Positions 12,767-28,451 are shown, counted from the stretch's first letter. The stretch: 64,000 bases of DNA from Ulota crispa (GCA_963920765.1 OY987245.1:8510727-8574726); one strand, 5' to 3'. Made by a program: numbers and translations. The notes: generated by a model from the letters alone, not told the origin.

Positions 12767-15700
12767 TCATTGGCAATTGTGGTACTCTTCTAACGCACAA
12801 GTAATGACATCAGCGCTCTTGGGTGGGAGAGAGTACACTGGATCACCACCCTTTACTCTATGCGCATGAGGTATCATTTGAAATTTACAAGCTAGTACTA
12901 TGTCAGTGTCTATGTGCCCTGCTCTTGAGTCCTTCAAGTACATGTAGTTGTGAGACCCTATTCGTCTCCACTTTTTATAGTACGTAGCAGTGATGATGGA
13001 GTTGCCTTGTTTCAAATTTTCCCCCCATGGAAATTGAAAATCTTCTTGTACAATGTGCTTTGCGGATTGGCATTGCAGTATGTAGAATGAAACTCCCTCT
13101 GCGTTGCTCGTTTCCGCAGGTATTGCAAAATTGTTGCCCGGCTAGACCAAGTCTGACATGTTTCCCTTGTTTTCTTTGTACTTCCAGTTCCCTTTGTCAT
13201 TGTTGTCTTCATTTTCTAGTACTTCTTGTGTGTAAGTGTTGTTAATCGGTTGAATCTTGTGGACCTTCCAGCACGGCACGTATGACTGCTGCTCACAAGT
13301 ACCAAAATCCTCTTCTAGACAAGGTTTGCAAAAGCAACTCCAAGGGCGGACCATGACCTAAGTTGGATCCCGAGCGTCTGGTGCAAAGACGGAGTGGAAT
13401 TTAGAAGACCCGAGTATTTGGTGACAGGCGTGCGCATGGCTGCGGTCAACCTTGTCGACTCCTACAAGATGAAAATATTGGTACGACCTGGAAGCAAAAA
13501 TAAAGAGTAAGTTAGCAGGTACGGGTAGTGGACTGAAATGTTTTGAGCATTGGTTAATATCGCAGTCAATATCTTCTAGGACATTGAACAAGCTTCTATC
13601 TTTTTTTACTGTAAGGAAAATGTGTAATTGTACATGGATTTAATTTTAATGTCCACCGACTTGTACCTTACAGGTCACTAACACCCCAGCTCATTTGCTA
13701 TTGGTATTTCTAGCTGAATGAGTTGTAATATTTGCATTGCAATGCAGATGTAGTTACTTCTGTTTCTACATTGTTTGTGTCGATAACATCTAACCAATAA
13801 TGTACGCCACCAATGTCATGTTGATGATTGAAACTATAGAATATTCATGCAAGTAGGATCCCAACTTGGTCAATTACAATTGCACTCTCATGTTTAGTGA
13901 AGGTCACTTGTATATAAAACAAGTAGATGATATAGTAATTGAAAATGTGAAACCTTTCTCAGTAACGGTCTCTAGCAATACACAAGACTTTGTTGTGCCA
14001 TAAATTATAAGTGTATTCAAAATAGTGACACTCATGGGTGTAGTGTATTTTAATTAAAATTTACCAATGTCACTTGTGAATCCCTAGCACTTTTACACAT
14101 TGGAAATTTTCTCTTTGTGACAAACAAAGAATGTGACAAAGAACGTGCAAACTACTTTAGGTAGAGAAGATCCCTTATTCCTCTTTTGGACTACTGTGTT
14201 TTCAACATACCTCATCCGTCCGTTTTGGACCGCCATTGGACCCCCCATAGTGTCGCCTAAGAAGGAGACGTATTGTCGGGCATTTTGAAGAAGTTGATCT
14301 AGATTTCTGAGCTGCTCTTGGCAAAGAGTCCTCTTTACAACTGCCCTAGCGCCATCCCATTCTCTTTTATCGTGACTAGAGCCGTAGAAGTTTCAAATCA
14401 TCCTACAACCTCCTGTAAGAGATGGGTACCAGGAATAAAGGACAAAGAGAAGAACCAGTCAAGAACCAGAACAATAGAAGATGAGAGCAAGGTCAAACAT
14501 GGGGGAGTCCACACAGGGGGAAGTACCTGACAACAAAATATAGAGACCTTGCACCTTTGAATTGAGCTGAGCAACCGTCACTAAAGACAAGGTGCATATC
14601 AAGGGTGCATCCACTTTCCACCAACCACCGCCAGTGTTGCAACATACAATGCTGTACGAATAAAATATCATGGGCTTTGTCATCAGATATCCAATAGTGA
14701 GTTTCACAAATGAGGATTGGATTGCTGCCGCTGTGGTCTTCTATAACTTCCATCCCGTACACAACTTGCACCTTTTTTGTGACCTGCGTTGACTGGTAAC
14801 ACATGGACTAGATTTTGTTTTGAACTTGAAAAGTATAGTTTTTAGCAAAGTCAATGTGCGTCAATATTGCACCCCGGGGCAAGCTCTCCTTTGCTAGCTT
14901 GGCTTGATTAGATTGCCAATGGGCACAAAAGTTGTGGATGACAAACGTTTGTAGATTTGGCCTCAAGAACTCTATGAATGCGGTAAAAAGAGTGTTGCGG
15001 ATGACCTCCTTGATTTGCTTTTGCGGCTTATTTAAATCAACGGCTTCAACAATTTTGTACTCAAATTTTTTCTACTTAATAAAACAATGGGGTCCTTCCA
15101 CTCTTTCAAGTGGGCAAAGACAAAATGTTTGGACGCCACAATGCTCACAAGATCCCATTAAGCAATTGCAAGGATCGTGAATAGTAACAGATCATCAAAC
15201 ACAATGGACTTGCCTTTGAAGTGGAGGAAACAACAAACAAGATGGTGTGATTACAGAAGCTGACCTTATGTTGTGGAACTTGGCGTCTTCTTGTTTCTCA
15301 CATAGGATGGACATCCACATTTTGGTCACACCGGAGAAACGACTAGCCCCAACGTGGCAACTTCCCTCAGCGCCTACACTACAAATACCACAACAACAAG
15401 TGCAATGGAATAGGATGTGCGCCCCTTGTTGTGGATCACGGAATGCATTCAAGGCTTGCAATAAGAATAGGATTTGAATGTGGTGCCGGCAGCAGCAAAC
15501 ATTTTGTTCTTTGCATCTGATAATGAATAATGGCCGCAAGTTGACAAAAGAGCGCATCATTATCTAGAATTTAGAATGACCTTGTCAAAACTATCAAAAA
15601 AATTGGCCTACAACGCCATCCACTTTGTGAACATTGGGTACTTGGGAGTAATACAAAGGACTGGAAGTATGACAAATAGTACTTGAACATAAACCTAGTA

Positions 15701-18114
15701 CATAAGCAATACTAAGAAATGCAAGCACAGTGTTAGTTGGTACTAGGGAAGGGATAGAGTTGAGTGTTTGTAGTACTATCCAGTGTAGCGGCGCTTATGT
15801 AGAAAATACTAGTACATTGGATGAAGTACTGCAAGGCCCTAGTAATGCTGGGCAATACTCAGAGTATGCACCATCACTGTGTGCAGCAGATCGGGAAATG
15901 GTCATACTACCCTCAACCTCCTGGAGAGGACTATGAAGATGTAGATGCACTTTAGAAGTAACTTGCTGTGAGGTGTGAGTACTATCTTCTAGCAACATGA
16001 CATAGTAATTACAGACCAGTATACAAGAGAAGTAGAAACGGGTGGAAGTACTATAGTCAATATTGGCACGTGAACTCAATATTGACATAGTACTAGATAA
16101 TGCAAGCATGTTGTTAGTGGGTACTAGAGAAAGGACAAGGGAGACTATTCCTACTATTGGCCATGACGTGCTGCGCATACGTAGATTGTACTAGTACATG
16201 GAGAGTACTGTCTTTCTGCAATGACAACGTTGTGCACCGCTCACAATATGCATCTTCAGTGTAGGCGATAGTCTACTAAGCGGTTCTAATACCCTGACTA
16301 ACAAGAGAGGACAGCTGGAGGAAAAGTATGCAGAGGTACTTCAAAAGTATCCCCGCTGTGCAGTGTCAATTCTATCTCCCAGCCGGAGGAAAAACTGAAT
16401 GCCCACTAGTACTTTGCAAGGTGGCCAGGTTTGCAACAGTAATACTATCCATCGTCCGCAAGAGCTAGGAGGACAAAGCAGAACTGGTCTTCATCAAAGA
16501 TAATCATGCCAAGGTACCACATAGTATTCATTTCCACTTGAGGGCTGCATTTCAGGTTGTGAATCATTGTTACGGTTATAGAAGTCAATCATGTCTAGAA
16601 AATATTCGTAACTCTAAAGATGTATGTAGCAATAGGAGTGAGAGCATGTAGTAGGGACGCAGTGCTATGCGGTACACCATAAACCCTTGGAATGCCACTA
16701 GGAGGTATTCACCCGCATACAACATGTACCTAATACATGGTGTATGTAATGTGGACATGTCTTCTATTTGTAGTATCGTAGATTGCAGTTCTGAGAGCAT
16801 AGCACAGATAGTGCATGATACTGACAAGCCTATCAAAGCGTTCAGAAGTTATTGTATGCAGCAAAGGCATGATACAAACAAGAGCAGTGGAACAGAGAGA
16901 ACGTGGGTAGATCATGAGCCCAAAAAGAGAGGACTGAATACTGGGTAAGATGAAATGCGTTATAGTTATGTGAAGTGGAGTTGGTTTCAAGCAAATTAAA
17001 CTAACTACGGAAGATTAGCCCCGCAGTGCAGAATGCAAAGACTATGCACTCTCTAACTGAATCAGGACATGTACTAAAAAGGTAATGCAGAACCGCAATT
17101 GCTACCATTTAGAGAAGCCATTGCGTAAGTGTACTCAGAAGATTGAAATTGTTGTATACCTGGCTTTCCATTAGTAAAGGGCAGCATGTCGTTCATACTG
17201 GCTTCGCTTAAGTCTCTTCTTCTGCACTTGCTTCCAATTGGAACTAACTCTAGTCTCATCAGTCCACCAAGCAATCTCGGCAGCCTACACTTCCTCTAGA
17301 ATATTGCTGTCATGCTTCTTCTTGCATGGAATTTTAAAACGGAATGTTGTTTGGGTCTAGCTTCTTCAAGCCTACGCATTGCTAAGTCCACATTTTGCTT
17401 CCGAGTCCCTAAAATTTTGTGGAATTGACTAGAGTTGCAATCCCATTCCAATACAACCGCTTCCAGGATCGTGCACTTTCGAGCCAACATACCACTACAG
17501 TGTGGGATTTTCATCACTTGCAAGTCAAGCCTAATATTTTGCAAAATGTCATGCTGGGCTCTCACGTCTTTTGGAGTGGGGTAGTAATCCGAGAGCAACA
17601 TTTGGATTGTCTAGTTCTTGAACACTATGTCCAGCACGGCTGCCCTCAACTCCTGGTCAGGTAAATGTTCCAAGTGGTAGATCAAGTCCCTTGACAATTC
17701 TGCAGCTTGTTGGTGTAGTGTGGCATGAAATGGGACAGAATTTCCATCCTCCAACACTATGTGACTTTGCTCCCGCAATCGTTGGCAATACCAGCGCTGC
17801 TTATCCCTCCATTGTCTTTGCCTCCTGTCCTCGGATATGCGCTCCATTTCTTGCCTTGTCCTGGGCTCTAGACGCACCCCTCTGGCGCTGCGTGATGCCA
17901 TGGATCCGTTGCAGGAGGCACAGCATGACAATTCTAACCTACCTCCTACGCCTACAGTTGAAGTGTAAACAGAATGCTGGAGAAGTTCCAAGAGCAAAAC
18001 CAAACGGCACCTCCTCGGCAAAGGGCGTTTGAAGATCGGAGCCACTCTGAAGTAGTTCCTGTCGAGGAAGACGACAACAGGAGTCCAACTTCCAATAACA
18101 GTCATTGAATTCAT
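12767..18114 (-). pseudogene. Decayed transposase-like gene (DFAKNY / SDGCSAQFK family)
   Basis: The minus strand encodes a long multi-exon protein. In order from 18114: a basic, Gln/Arg-rich N-terminus (RQEMERISEDRRQRQWRDKQ); RKCTILEAVVLEWD and RKQNVDLAMRRLEEARPK (about 17500-17370); WWTDETRVSSNWKQVQKKR (about 17230); RCKEQNVCCCRHHIQILF (15510); CTCCCGICSVGAEGSCH; KMWMSILCEKQEDAKFHN; CLMGSCEHCGVQTFCLCPLE; LTHIDFAKNYTFQVQ (about 14850); ETHYWISDDKAHDILFVQH; LVFSDGCSAQFKGARSLYF (14600); NFYGSSHDKREWDGARAVVK (about 14380); and VMVRPWSCFCKPCLEEDFGT (13350). From memory, uncharacterised eukaryotic proteins share DFSENY, SDDLxHD, SDGCxxQYK and HGKGxxDGxG in this order. The acidic residues suggest an RNase-H-like DDE nuclease, which is inference. 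Stops break several pieces, so it is not functional as it stands. Confidence 0.62.
15620..16520. repeat. GTAC-rich island 2, within the minus-strand gene
   Basis: About 17 GTAC tetramers lie in 900 bp, mostly AGTACT or TAGTAC. Here the plus strand is purine-rich, the mirror of island 1, so each island is pyrimidine-rich when read in the direction of its own gene. It sits between coding blocks of the minus-strand gene, probably in an intron. Confidence 0.55.
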
Positions 18115-18726
18115 GGATGAAAAAGGGTAGGTTACCCGTGGACAATGTCAAGGGTCAGTAGTACTTTGTAGTGCTAGTAGTGGCAGCAGAGAGTTGTGGA
18201 CGCCTTTGGAGCTAAAATTACCAAAAATTGGGTTTTTTCATGTTTTGAATTTTAGTAATTCCAAAAACACTCCAAAAATTATTCCAAAAATTGGCCATTG
18301 TAGTCCTTCTTGAGATACTTACAGTGATCTAGTTACTTTTTTGAGTAAGTTTTTTTTGTTTTTTGCAATGCTACCCAACAAACACCCACTTTGAGAGCAT
18401 GTAGAAGGCACACAATTCAAAGTTTAAGAAAACCCTCCTACATGTTCATGTAAGACTATGTGTTAAACAACATTCTTGATTTTTGAGACAAAATTTGAAT
18501 TTTTGGGTCACCAATAGTACTAGAAACCCTTGAAATGGCAAAGGTAGACACCTAATTGGGCCCTCTCTGAAAATAGTAAATTAATTTTTAAATTCCCAAA
18601 AAAAAACATAATGTGCCAAACTCCCACGTGTACCTTCCCTAAAAATTTCAGCTGAAAATCTTTTTGGACACAAAAGACATGATCAAAAAACCACCGTGCA
18701 AAGGCCAAGGGGACAAAAAATAGTAC
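18115..18726. other. Right subterminal region of the 15.5 kb element
   Basis: This is AT-rich sequence with short repeats of ccaaaaatt around 18220-18290. No gene is visible. It lies between the start of the minus-strand gene and the right inverted repeat, so it probably contains that gene's promoter. Confidence 0.4.
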
Positions 18727-18746
18727 AAGTGTTTCTTGCAATCACC
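18727..18746 (-). repeat. Right terminal inverted repeat of the 15.5 kb element
   Basis: AAGTGTTTCTTGCAATCACC is the perfect inverse of 3272-3291. Three codons later the piggyBac frame resumes as SPYLFDNLLTQGF. Confidence 0.9.
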
Positions 18747-19499
18747 TCCACATCCCCTTATCTCTTTGACAACTTGCTTACTCAAGGATTCTACGCTGTT
18801 GGCACTACTTGCAAGCAATGAAAAGGCTTCCCCACAAGCCTAGGCGTTGCGGGCAATGAGCCCCGCAAAACACTGCATATTTGAGTTCACAAAGATAAGA
18901 AGATGGCTGTAATCCTTTGGCAAGATACAAAATGGGTCTATTTCTTAGCCACAGCTACTGATCCTATGATTCCTAGTGGAGTTGTGATGAACAAGGTGTT
19001 AAGGCAAAAGATTGCAGAAGTCTTGACATCCCCAATCCAAATCCTGTATTCACAGAACATGGGCGGAGTTGACGTAGCCGATTAGAACCGGTCTTATTAT
19101 AGTATACAGATAGCCACCAAGAAATGGTGGCATTGTGTATTTTTCTTCTGCCTAGACTCATTGTTGGCTAATCCTTTCACTATGCACAAGGAGACGTCAA
19201 AGAGGTTGCTTGAGAGACCCATGACTCATAAAGAATTTCAACTTTGTTTAGCATACGCTCTCATGGGACGGCCTTACCGAGCAGACTCTGGAGGGTGCAG
19301 TAGAAGACCTAGATGGGAGCTCCCACCGCAGCCAATTTTGTTGCTCCTGTGCCACTTCTCGGAGAAGATAGCATTGTGCCAAGTTTGCTATGTGTGCAAG
19401 CGGAGGACCTTCTCAATTTGCCGCCAATGCGATGAGGTTTGCCTTTGCACATCCTCAGATTGTTTCCAATTTTTCTACTCCAAGAACCGTCCGCTGTAG
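18747..19499 (+). pseudogene. piggyBac transposase, C-terminal half
   Basis: The reading frame cut at 3271 resumes here with TSPYLFDNLLTQGFYAVGTT. After a stop near 18818 it continues with KMAVILWQDTKWVYFLATAT, then YSQNMGGVDVAD, the classic MGGVDxxD motif with the last catalytic Asp. A TAG at 19084 replaces the expected Gln; NRSYYSIQIATKKWWHCVFF follows. The protein ends in a cysteine-rich zinc-binding tail (CQVCYVCKRRTFSICRQC, CLCTSSDC) with a stop at 19497. Length and motif order fit full piggyBac transposases once the insertion is set aside. It is dead: the gene is split and carries several stops. Confidence 0.9.
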
Positions 19500-20825
19500 C
19501 ATTCCTTGCAAGTATTGTTGATTGCTGGAGAGTGAATACTCCAAGTATTTGTATTAGTTTTAGATTTGTCATTAAAATGGAATGATGCTAGGTAGAGTTG
19601 GAGATGCTGAATCTTTCTTATGCCGACATTGTTTTTAAAGTAGTTCGTTGAACATGGATGTGTGCAGCAATTTCCAAGATCAACTTCAGGAACTGGACAT
19701 GGCGGCCAACTTCAAGAGCTGGACGTGGCGGCCGACTTTGAGGAGCTCATGCGGAACCAACCCCATCATCTTAGACCTCAAAGGCGGATTCTTGTTTTGT
19801 GTTTGTTTGTTGTCCTGTCTGCTCAACCATTTCTTTTTAGTTCACGTGGTGAATGAGAGTAGATGCTGGTTTTAGTGAGCAAGCAAAGCACCTGAGCTGC
19901 TATTCTAGAGGGTATTGAATTGGATTCAAAGATCCAGTAGGCCGCGTAGAATTTGATTCAAACCTTTCGTAAATTGGGATAGCCTCCCTATCCACTTATG
20001 TGTCCAAAAGTCTTTTCCTCCATGGTGCTTGTCATGTGTTTTTTGGTGAAGCCAATGTGTGTATGTGGTCAATGAAACATGGCTGATGAGGACCAACAAC
20101 TCCCTTTGTCATTTCATTTTTCTTGTTTCATTCAAGAAACTTGTTGCATGTAGACAAGAAGCTCATGTGCAATTTTGTGGTTGTTGATATGTTCATGAGA
20201 GCACATTCAGCTCATTTTGTCACCATTGCCCCTAAACCCTAGAGAGCTAAACCGCACTGTAACACCGTTACTATAAACCTAGACACATTAACAAAGTCAT
20301 CGTTTGAAGTGGAACCCCTGATGCAAGAGGAACACGAGGAGGTTCAGTAGGAAAAAAACGTCCAGGTTCAGCTAAAGCCCTTGGCTCCCGTACCAGTGCA
20401 ATCTAGATACTCTTGGGGAACTTTAGGCAAGCGTTCTCAGGAGCCTGCAAGTAAACTTGCCACCCATAATGAAGCAAAAAGAGAGGCCACGTGGTCCAGT
20501 AAAAAGCTTGAAGAGAACCATGTAAAGAAATACGGACTAGGACCGTAGTCCCTACACCTTATTTATACAAAAATTTGTACAAAGATAACAAAACTTACTT
20601 CAAATTGTACGAAATTATGAAAAAATTATGTCTACAAGTAATCCAAGGAATGACTTGGCAATCCATACGGTTGGATTTGTGGTACCCTTTACTAATTGAC
20701 CCTAAACACATTTTCCCTAGATGTGATTATACGCCCTTGCCCACCCCCCTAAACGACCACAGTCGTTAAAGGGTTAACTTGAAATTGCTATGTTAGCTAA
20801 ATCTAATGGTCATGTTCATTAGGAA
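19500..20825. other. piggyBac 3' flank, no gene recognised
   Basis: At 19690-19745 a 27-bp unit is imperfectly duplicated (ctggacatggcggccaactt / ctggacgtggcggccgactt). At 20296-20540 a short open stretch (VEPLMQEEHEEVQ, then SWGTLGKRSQEPASK) matches nothing I know. AAAGGG followed by TTAA at 20771-20777 looks like the right end of a piggyBac-type element whose left end I could not find. It might be the end of the large piggyBac transposon itself. Confidence 0.4.
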
Positions 20826-21740
20826 TTAACCCTTTAAAGACCACACACATTTTCACAAAATCCACAAGAAACCGGGGTAGTAAAGTGAAATGCGTAGTTG
20901 AAACAAATGTGGACCTAAATTGCATAATCCAACCATACAAACGCAAAGAACACCTTCTTTAATATAAACCATCAAAATTTCAACTAGATCTACTATTGGA
21001 GGTGAAATACTATAATGATTGAGTGAGATGTAGGTGGAAAATCTATAGTTTTTCATGCTTGTATGGTTTTGGATCTTACGGCTTCATACACGCTTTGCTT
21101 GAGAGGAGCCTTATATTTTCTAGAAAGTAGGGTTTCCCACCTTTTTAATAAGACTAGTTTCACACAAAATGAATAAAAATAGCAATCACAAAGTGTAGCT
21201 AAGTGGACAAAAATGATTAAAAATCCCACTTTATCTACTACATTAAAATAGTTCTACAAGAAATTTGATAAATACTATGGAAAATCCAATGGGTGAAAAC
21301 AATCAAGAATTGGCCTTAAATGTAGGATGACAAATTATAAAAATGAATGATAGCACAATTTTAGTTGATCTTCAAATACTATAATTATACTACCACCATA
21401 TAATGAAACAATACAAGTATATTTCTTAAGCAATTTGAAATTTTTTAAGACTGCACAATTGAAATGTGGCATTCTTGTTGGATGTTTGACATATTGTGTT
21501 GTTGCTTTGATCCTTCTTTGACCAAATATGGATACGTATTTTGAAATCATGCCGTATAAACACCATTATTTATCAACTTGTATATCCAATTCTAATGTTG
21601 ATTTTTTGGTTGGATGCAAAATTCTTGTGACCACAAGTGTTTTTCAAGAATAACTTCCAAATTGTTGAGTGATTTTACTCTATAGGCCAAAAACCACTCT
21701 ACTGAACCAAAATATGGTTTGGTGGTCTCTAAAGGGTTAA
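20826..21740. mobile_element. piggyBac-type MITE with TTAA target duplication
   Basis: The left end is TTAA followed by CCCTTTAAAGACCAC (20826). The right end is GTGGTCTCTAAAGGG followed by TTAA (to 21740). The inverted ends and TTAA duplication are the piggyBac signature. It is about 915 bp, AT-rich and without coding capacity. Its right TTAA is also the left TTAA of the next element. Confidence 0.75.
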
Positions 21741-23412
21741 CCCCTAAAGGACCAAACCCTTTTTTTTTGCCAAAATTACACAAAACTATCACTTCTAGGG
21801 GATGACTAGAATGATAGATTTTTTTCTTATTTTTTGGAAATCCAACCGTAGGATCTTGACTTAGACTAGGAAAGGTACTTGTGGGAAAAAAAATCAAGTC
21901 ATTATAAATGGAGAGGATTGAGGGAGATATTTATATCTCAAGGGGAAAAAAAGGTTCTTCTCATTGCTGCCCAAAAATTTCAGAAGCCTTTGACAACTCT
22001 TATACAAATTTTTTTGCTCTACCCAAAGTTGCAATATCATTTCACCATGTACGAGATCAAGTTAGATATATGTTGGAGAATTCTCAAATCAATTGGAATT
22101 GTACAACACATGGAAAAAAAAAGTAAGTAAAGGAAGTAGAGAGTAAGTAAAGGAAGTAGAGAGTAAGTGAAATCACTTAATTGTTAAGAATTTATTTATT
22201 GAAATAAAAAATGTAAATTTCAATGATTATAATGTTGTAATATACAATTTACTTCCTTAGGTTTAGTTTTTTTTCCAAAATATTGAAAATTGAGTAGAAA
22301 AAAGGACTTCAAAGTTTATCTTAACCCCCAAAGGACCAACTGTCTCCTTAATGAACAAATGGGATCTTGGGCATGTACTTACAACTAAACTTTGTATGAT
22401 TTTTAGAAATTTTTATTGAAAATGGGGAATTCTAAGATTTATGTGGGCATCTAGTGTTTTCTTCATTCTAGAATTTTTTGAAGAAGTTGAAAATGAATTC
22501 ATGGGAAAATGTTGAGATCGGGCAGCCCAAAAATTCTTTAAAAATTACATTTAAAAAAAATAAAAAAATAAAAAAGGTTCTTTAGACTTACATACAGGTG
22601 GAGAGCTTTGAATCATTCAATTTTCATTAATGAGATGAAAGTCATGAGAAGTTTTTGTTTGCAGGTAGGTGCAATTTTGAGAGAAACCATACCTACCGCA
22701 AACAAAAACTTCTCATAACTTTCATCTCATCAATGAAAATTGAATGATTCAAAGCTCCACACTTATATATAAGTCTAAAGAACCTATTTCAATTTTTTTT
22801 TTAAATGTAACTTTTAAAAATTGTTTAGGTTGCCCAATCTGGACCTTTTTCCATAAACTCATTTTTTACTTTTTCAAGAAATGTTAAAATGAAGAAAATT
22901 TAGATGCCCACGTAGATCTTTGAATTCACCATCTTCCATAAAAATGTCAAAAAATCATACAAAGTATTTCAATTGTAAGTACATGCCCAAATTCTTATTT
23001 GTTCCCTAAGGAGATAGTTGGTCCTTTGGGGGTTAAAGTAGAGAATTCATAAGTATTGGCAAACAAAAACTCCTCATAACATTCATGTTTTTGATTGAAA
23101 TTGAATGATTCAAAGCTTTTCACATATAAAAAAATGTAAAGAAGCAATTCCAAATTTTTCTTTTAAAAAATGTGAATTTTAAAAAAGTTTTTTGGGTTGC
23201 TTGGATGGGTAGTCCTCCCCAAATTTTCATCAATCCTTGCATAACTTCTTTGTCAAATGTCAAAATGAAGAAAAATTTAGATGCCCACATAAATCTCTAA
23301 ATTCTGCATCTTCATTAAAAGTTTCAAAAAATCTCACAAAGTAGCTTATCCAAAAGTACATGCCCAAAATCTCATTTGTCCCCCGCGAGGGCAATGATCC
23401 TTTAGGGGTTAA
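21737..23412. mobile_element. Composite piggyBac-type MITE, TTAA-flanked
   Basis: The left end is TTAACCCCTAAAGGACCA at 21737. The right end is TGATCCTTTAGGGG then TTAA at 23412. Inside lies a complete foldback MITE (22321-23036). The stretch 23037-23412 is another copy of that MITE's right arm, so the block probably grew by insertion of related elements into each other. It has no coding capacity. Confidence 0.65.
22321..23036. mobile_element. Foldback MITE with ~340-bp arms, TTAA-flanked
   Basis: The two arms, 22321 to about 22672 and about 22686 to 23036, are long imperfect inverted repeats. They begin TTAACCCCCAAAGGACCAAC and end with its complement, and they meet near 22679. The RNA would fold into a hairpin of roughly 340 bp. 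Confidence 0.82.
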
Positions 23413-23846
23413 GTAATGTACATAATGTATTGTATTATGATTTATTTTGTACATTTTAAATATTGATATTTGAATATATTGTAGTATAGCATTAATATGT
23501 GTATAATTTTTTTTTGATACAATACTGCAAAAAAATAAATATTGTACTTTGATTTTTGATAACTCTAATGATATTGATACAATACTACAAAAGTATTGAA
23601 AAAAAGATTTTTTATTTATTATTGTAATACTTTTACTATGTTTTATATTTATACAGTATTAATAAAATATAAACGCAGTATTGCATTATTTTTGAAAAAT
23701 ATATATTCTATATCTATATATGCATTTGCAGTATTAAGCGAGTATTGCATCAATATTAACCTGTGCAGACCCTCATGTAGTACTGCAATTATATGAACGG
23801 AGGGACTGGGCACTTTCCTGATGCTTTGCAATTGAGGTAACGGAAG
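23413..23846. other. AT-rich spacer
   Basis: This is very AT-rich sequence with repeated atattgatacaatact words (23470-23720). No gene or element was recognised. It separates the MITE cluster from the centrin promoter. Confidence 0.4.
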
Positions 23847-23906
23847 ACGAAATGTGTGGTGAACGAACGAAATGTGTGGTAAACGAACGAAATATGGAGT
23901 GAACGA
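23847..23906. promoter_or_regulatory. Three 20-bp tandem repeats upstream of the centrin gene
   Basis: The unit acgaaatgtgtggtgaacga occurs three times head to tail (23847, 23867, 23887), the third with three changes, followed by a partial fourth. It ends about 365 bp upstream of the centrin ATG. A promoter role is inferred from position only. Confidence 0.4.
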
Positions 23907-24271
23907 ACTAAATCGGCGCATAACCGCTTCCGTTTGTAGACGAGAGACGGTTTGGGGACGGTTGCAAGGGACGACGGGGTGCCGGCCAATAATAACGCGC
24001 TTTTGCTACCTAGCTCGCGTTGAACAGTCAGTTACATCGACACGGGGATAGGAACGGGAGGGTGTGACCGTCCCTACCGACTACCTTCCCGGATTCTTGG
24101 CATAACCCTTACCCTGTTCGCTCTTTTCCCTTTCTTTGCACAAACCATGCTCTGATCTTTGCAGTAGTGGCAGGTGATTTCTCGTGTGCGAAGTCGAGGT
24201 GCTCCTGAACTTTTCTATTAGCAGGCGATCGAGAAACATTTCGCGGTGCAAGACGAAGCTTTGCTGCAACC

Positions 24272-28451
<4,180 letters not shown>

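Larger units (their letters stand above)
3272..18746. mobile_element. 15.5 kb TIR element with SET-domain and transposase-like genes
   Basis: A single 15,475-bp insertion splits the piggyBac transposase. Its ends are perfect 20-bp inverted repeats starting GGTGATTGC. The flanks ttcact (left) and tccaca (right) agree at 4 of 6 positions, and both encode the Thr expected just before SPYLFDN, so a diverged 6-bp target duplication is likely. Inside are two large decayed genes pointing at each other. A plus-strand gene (about 6530-12289) ends in a SUV39-type SET domain. A minus-strand gene (18114 to 12767) encodes a transposase-like protein. Two GTAC-rich islands lie at 5560-6330 and 15620-16520. 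I saw no DNA polymerase, integrase, ATPase or capsid gene. The transposon superfamily is not assigned. The two-ended structure is read directly; mobility of the whole unit is inferred. Confidence 0.82.

Noticed and set aside
3272-18746. Polinton/Maverick-type element
   Set aside because: Length and a probable 6-bp duplication fit, but the inverted repeats are only 20 bp and I saw no polymerase B, integrase, ATPase, protease or capsid gene.
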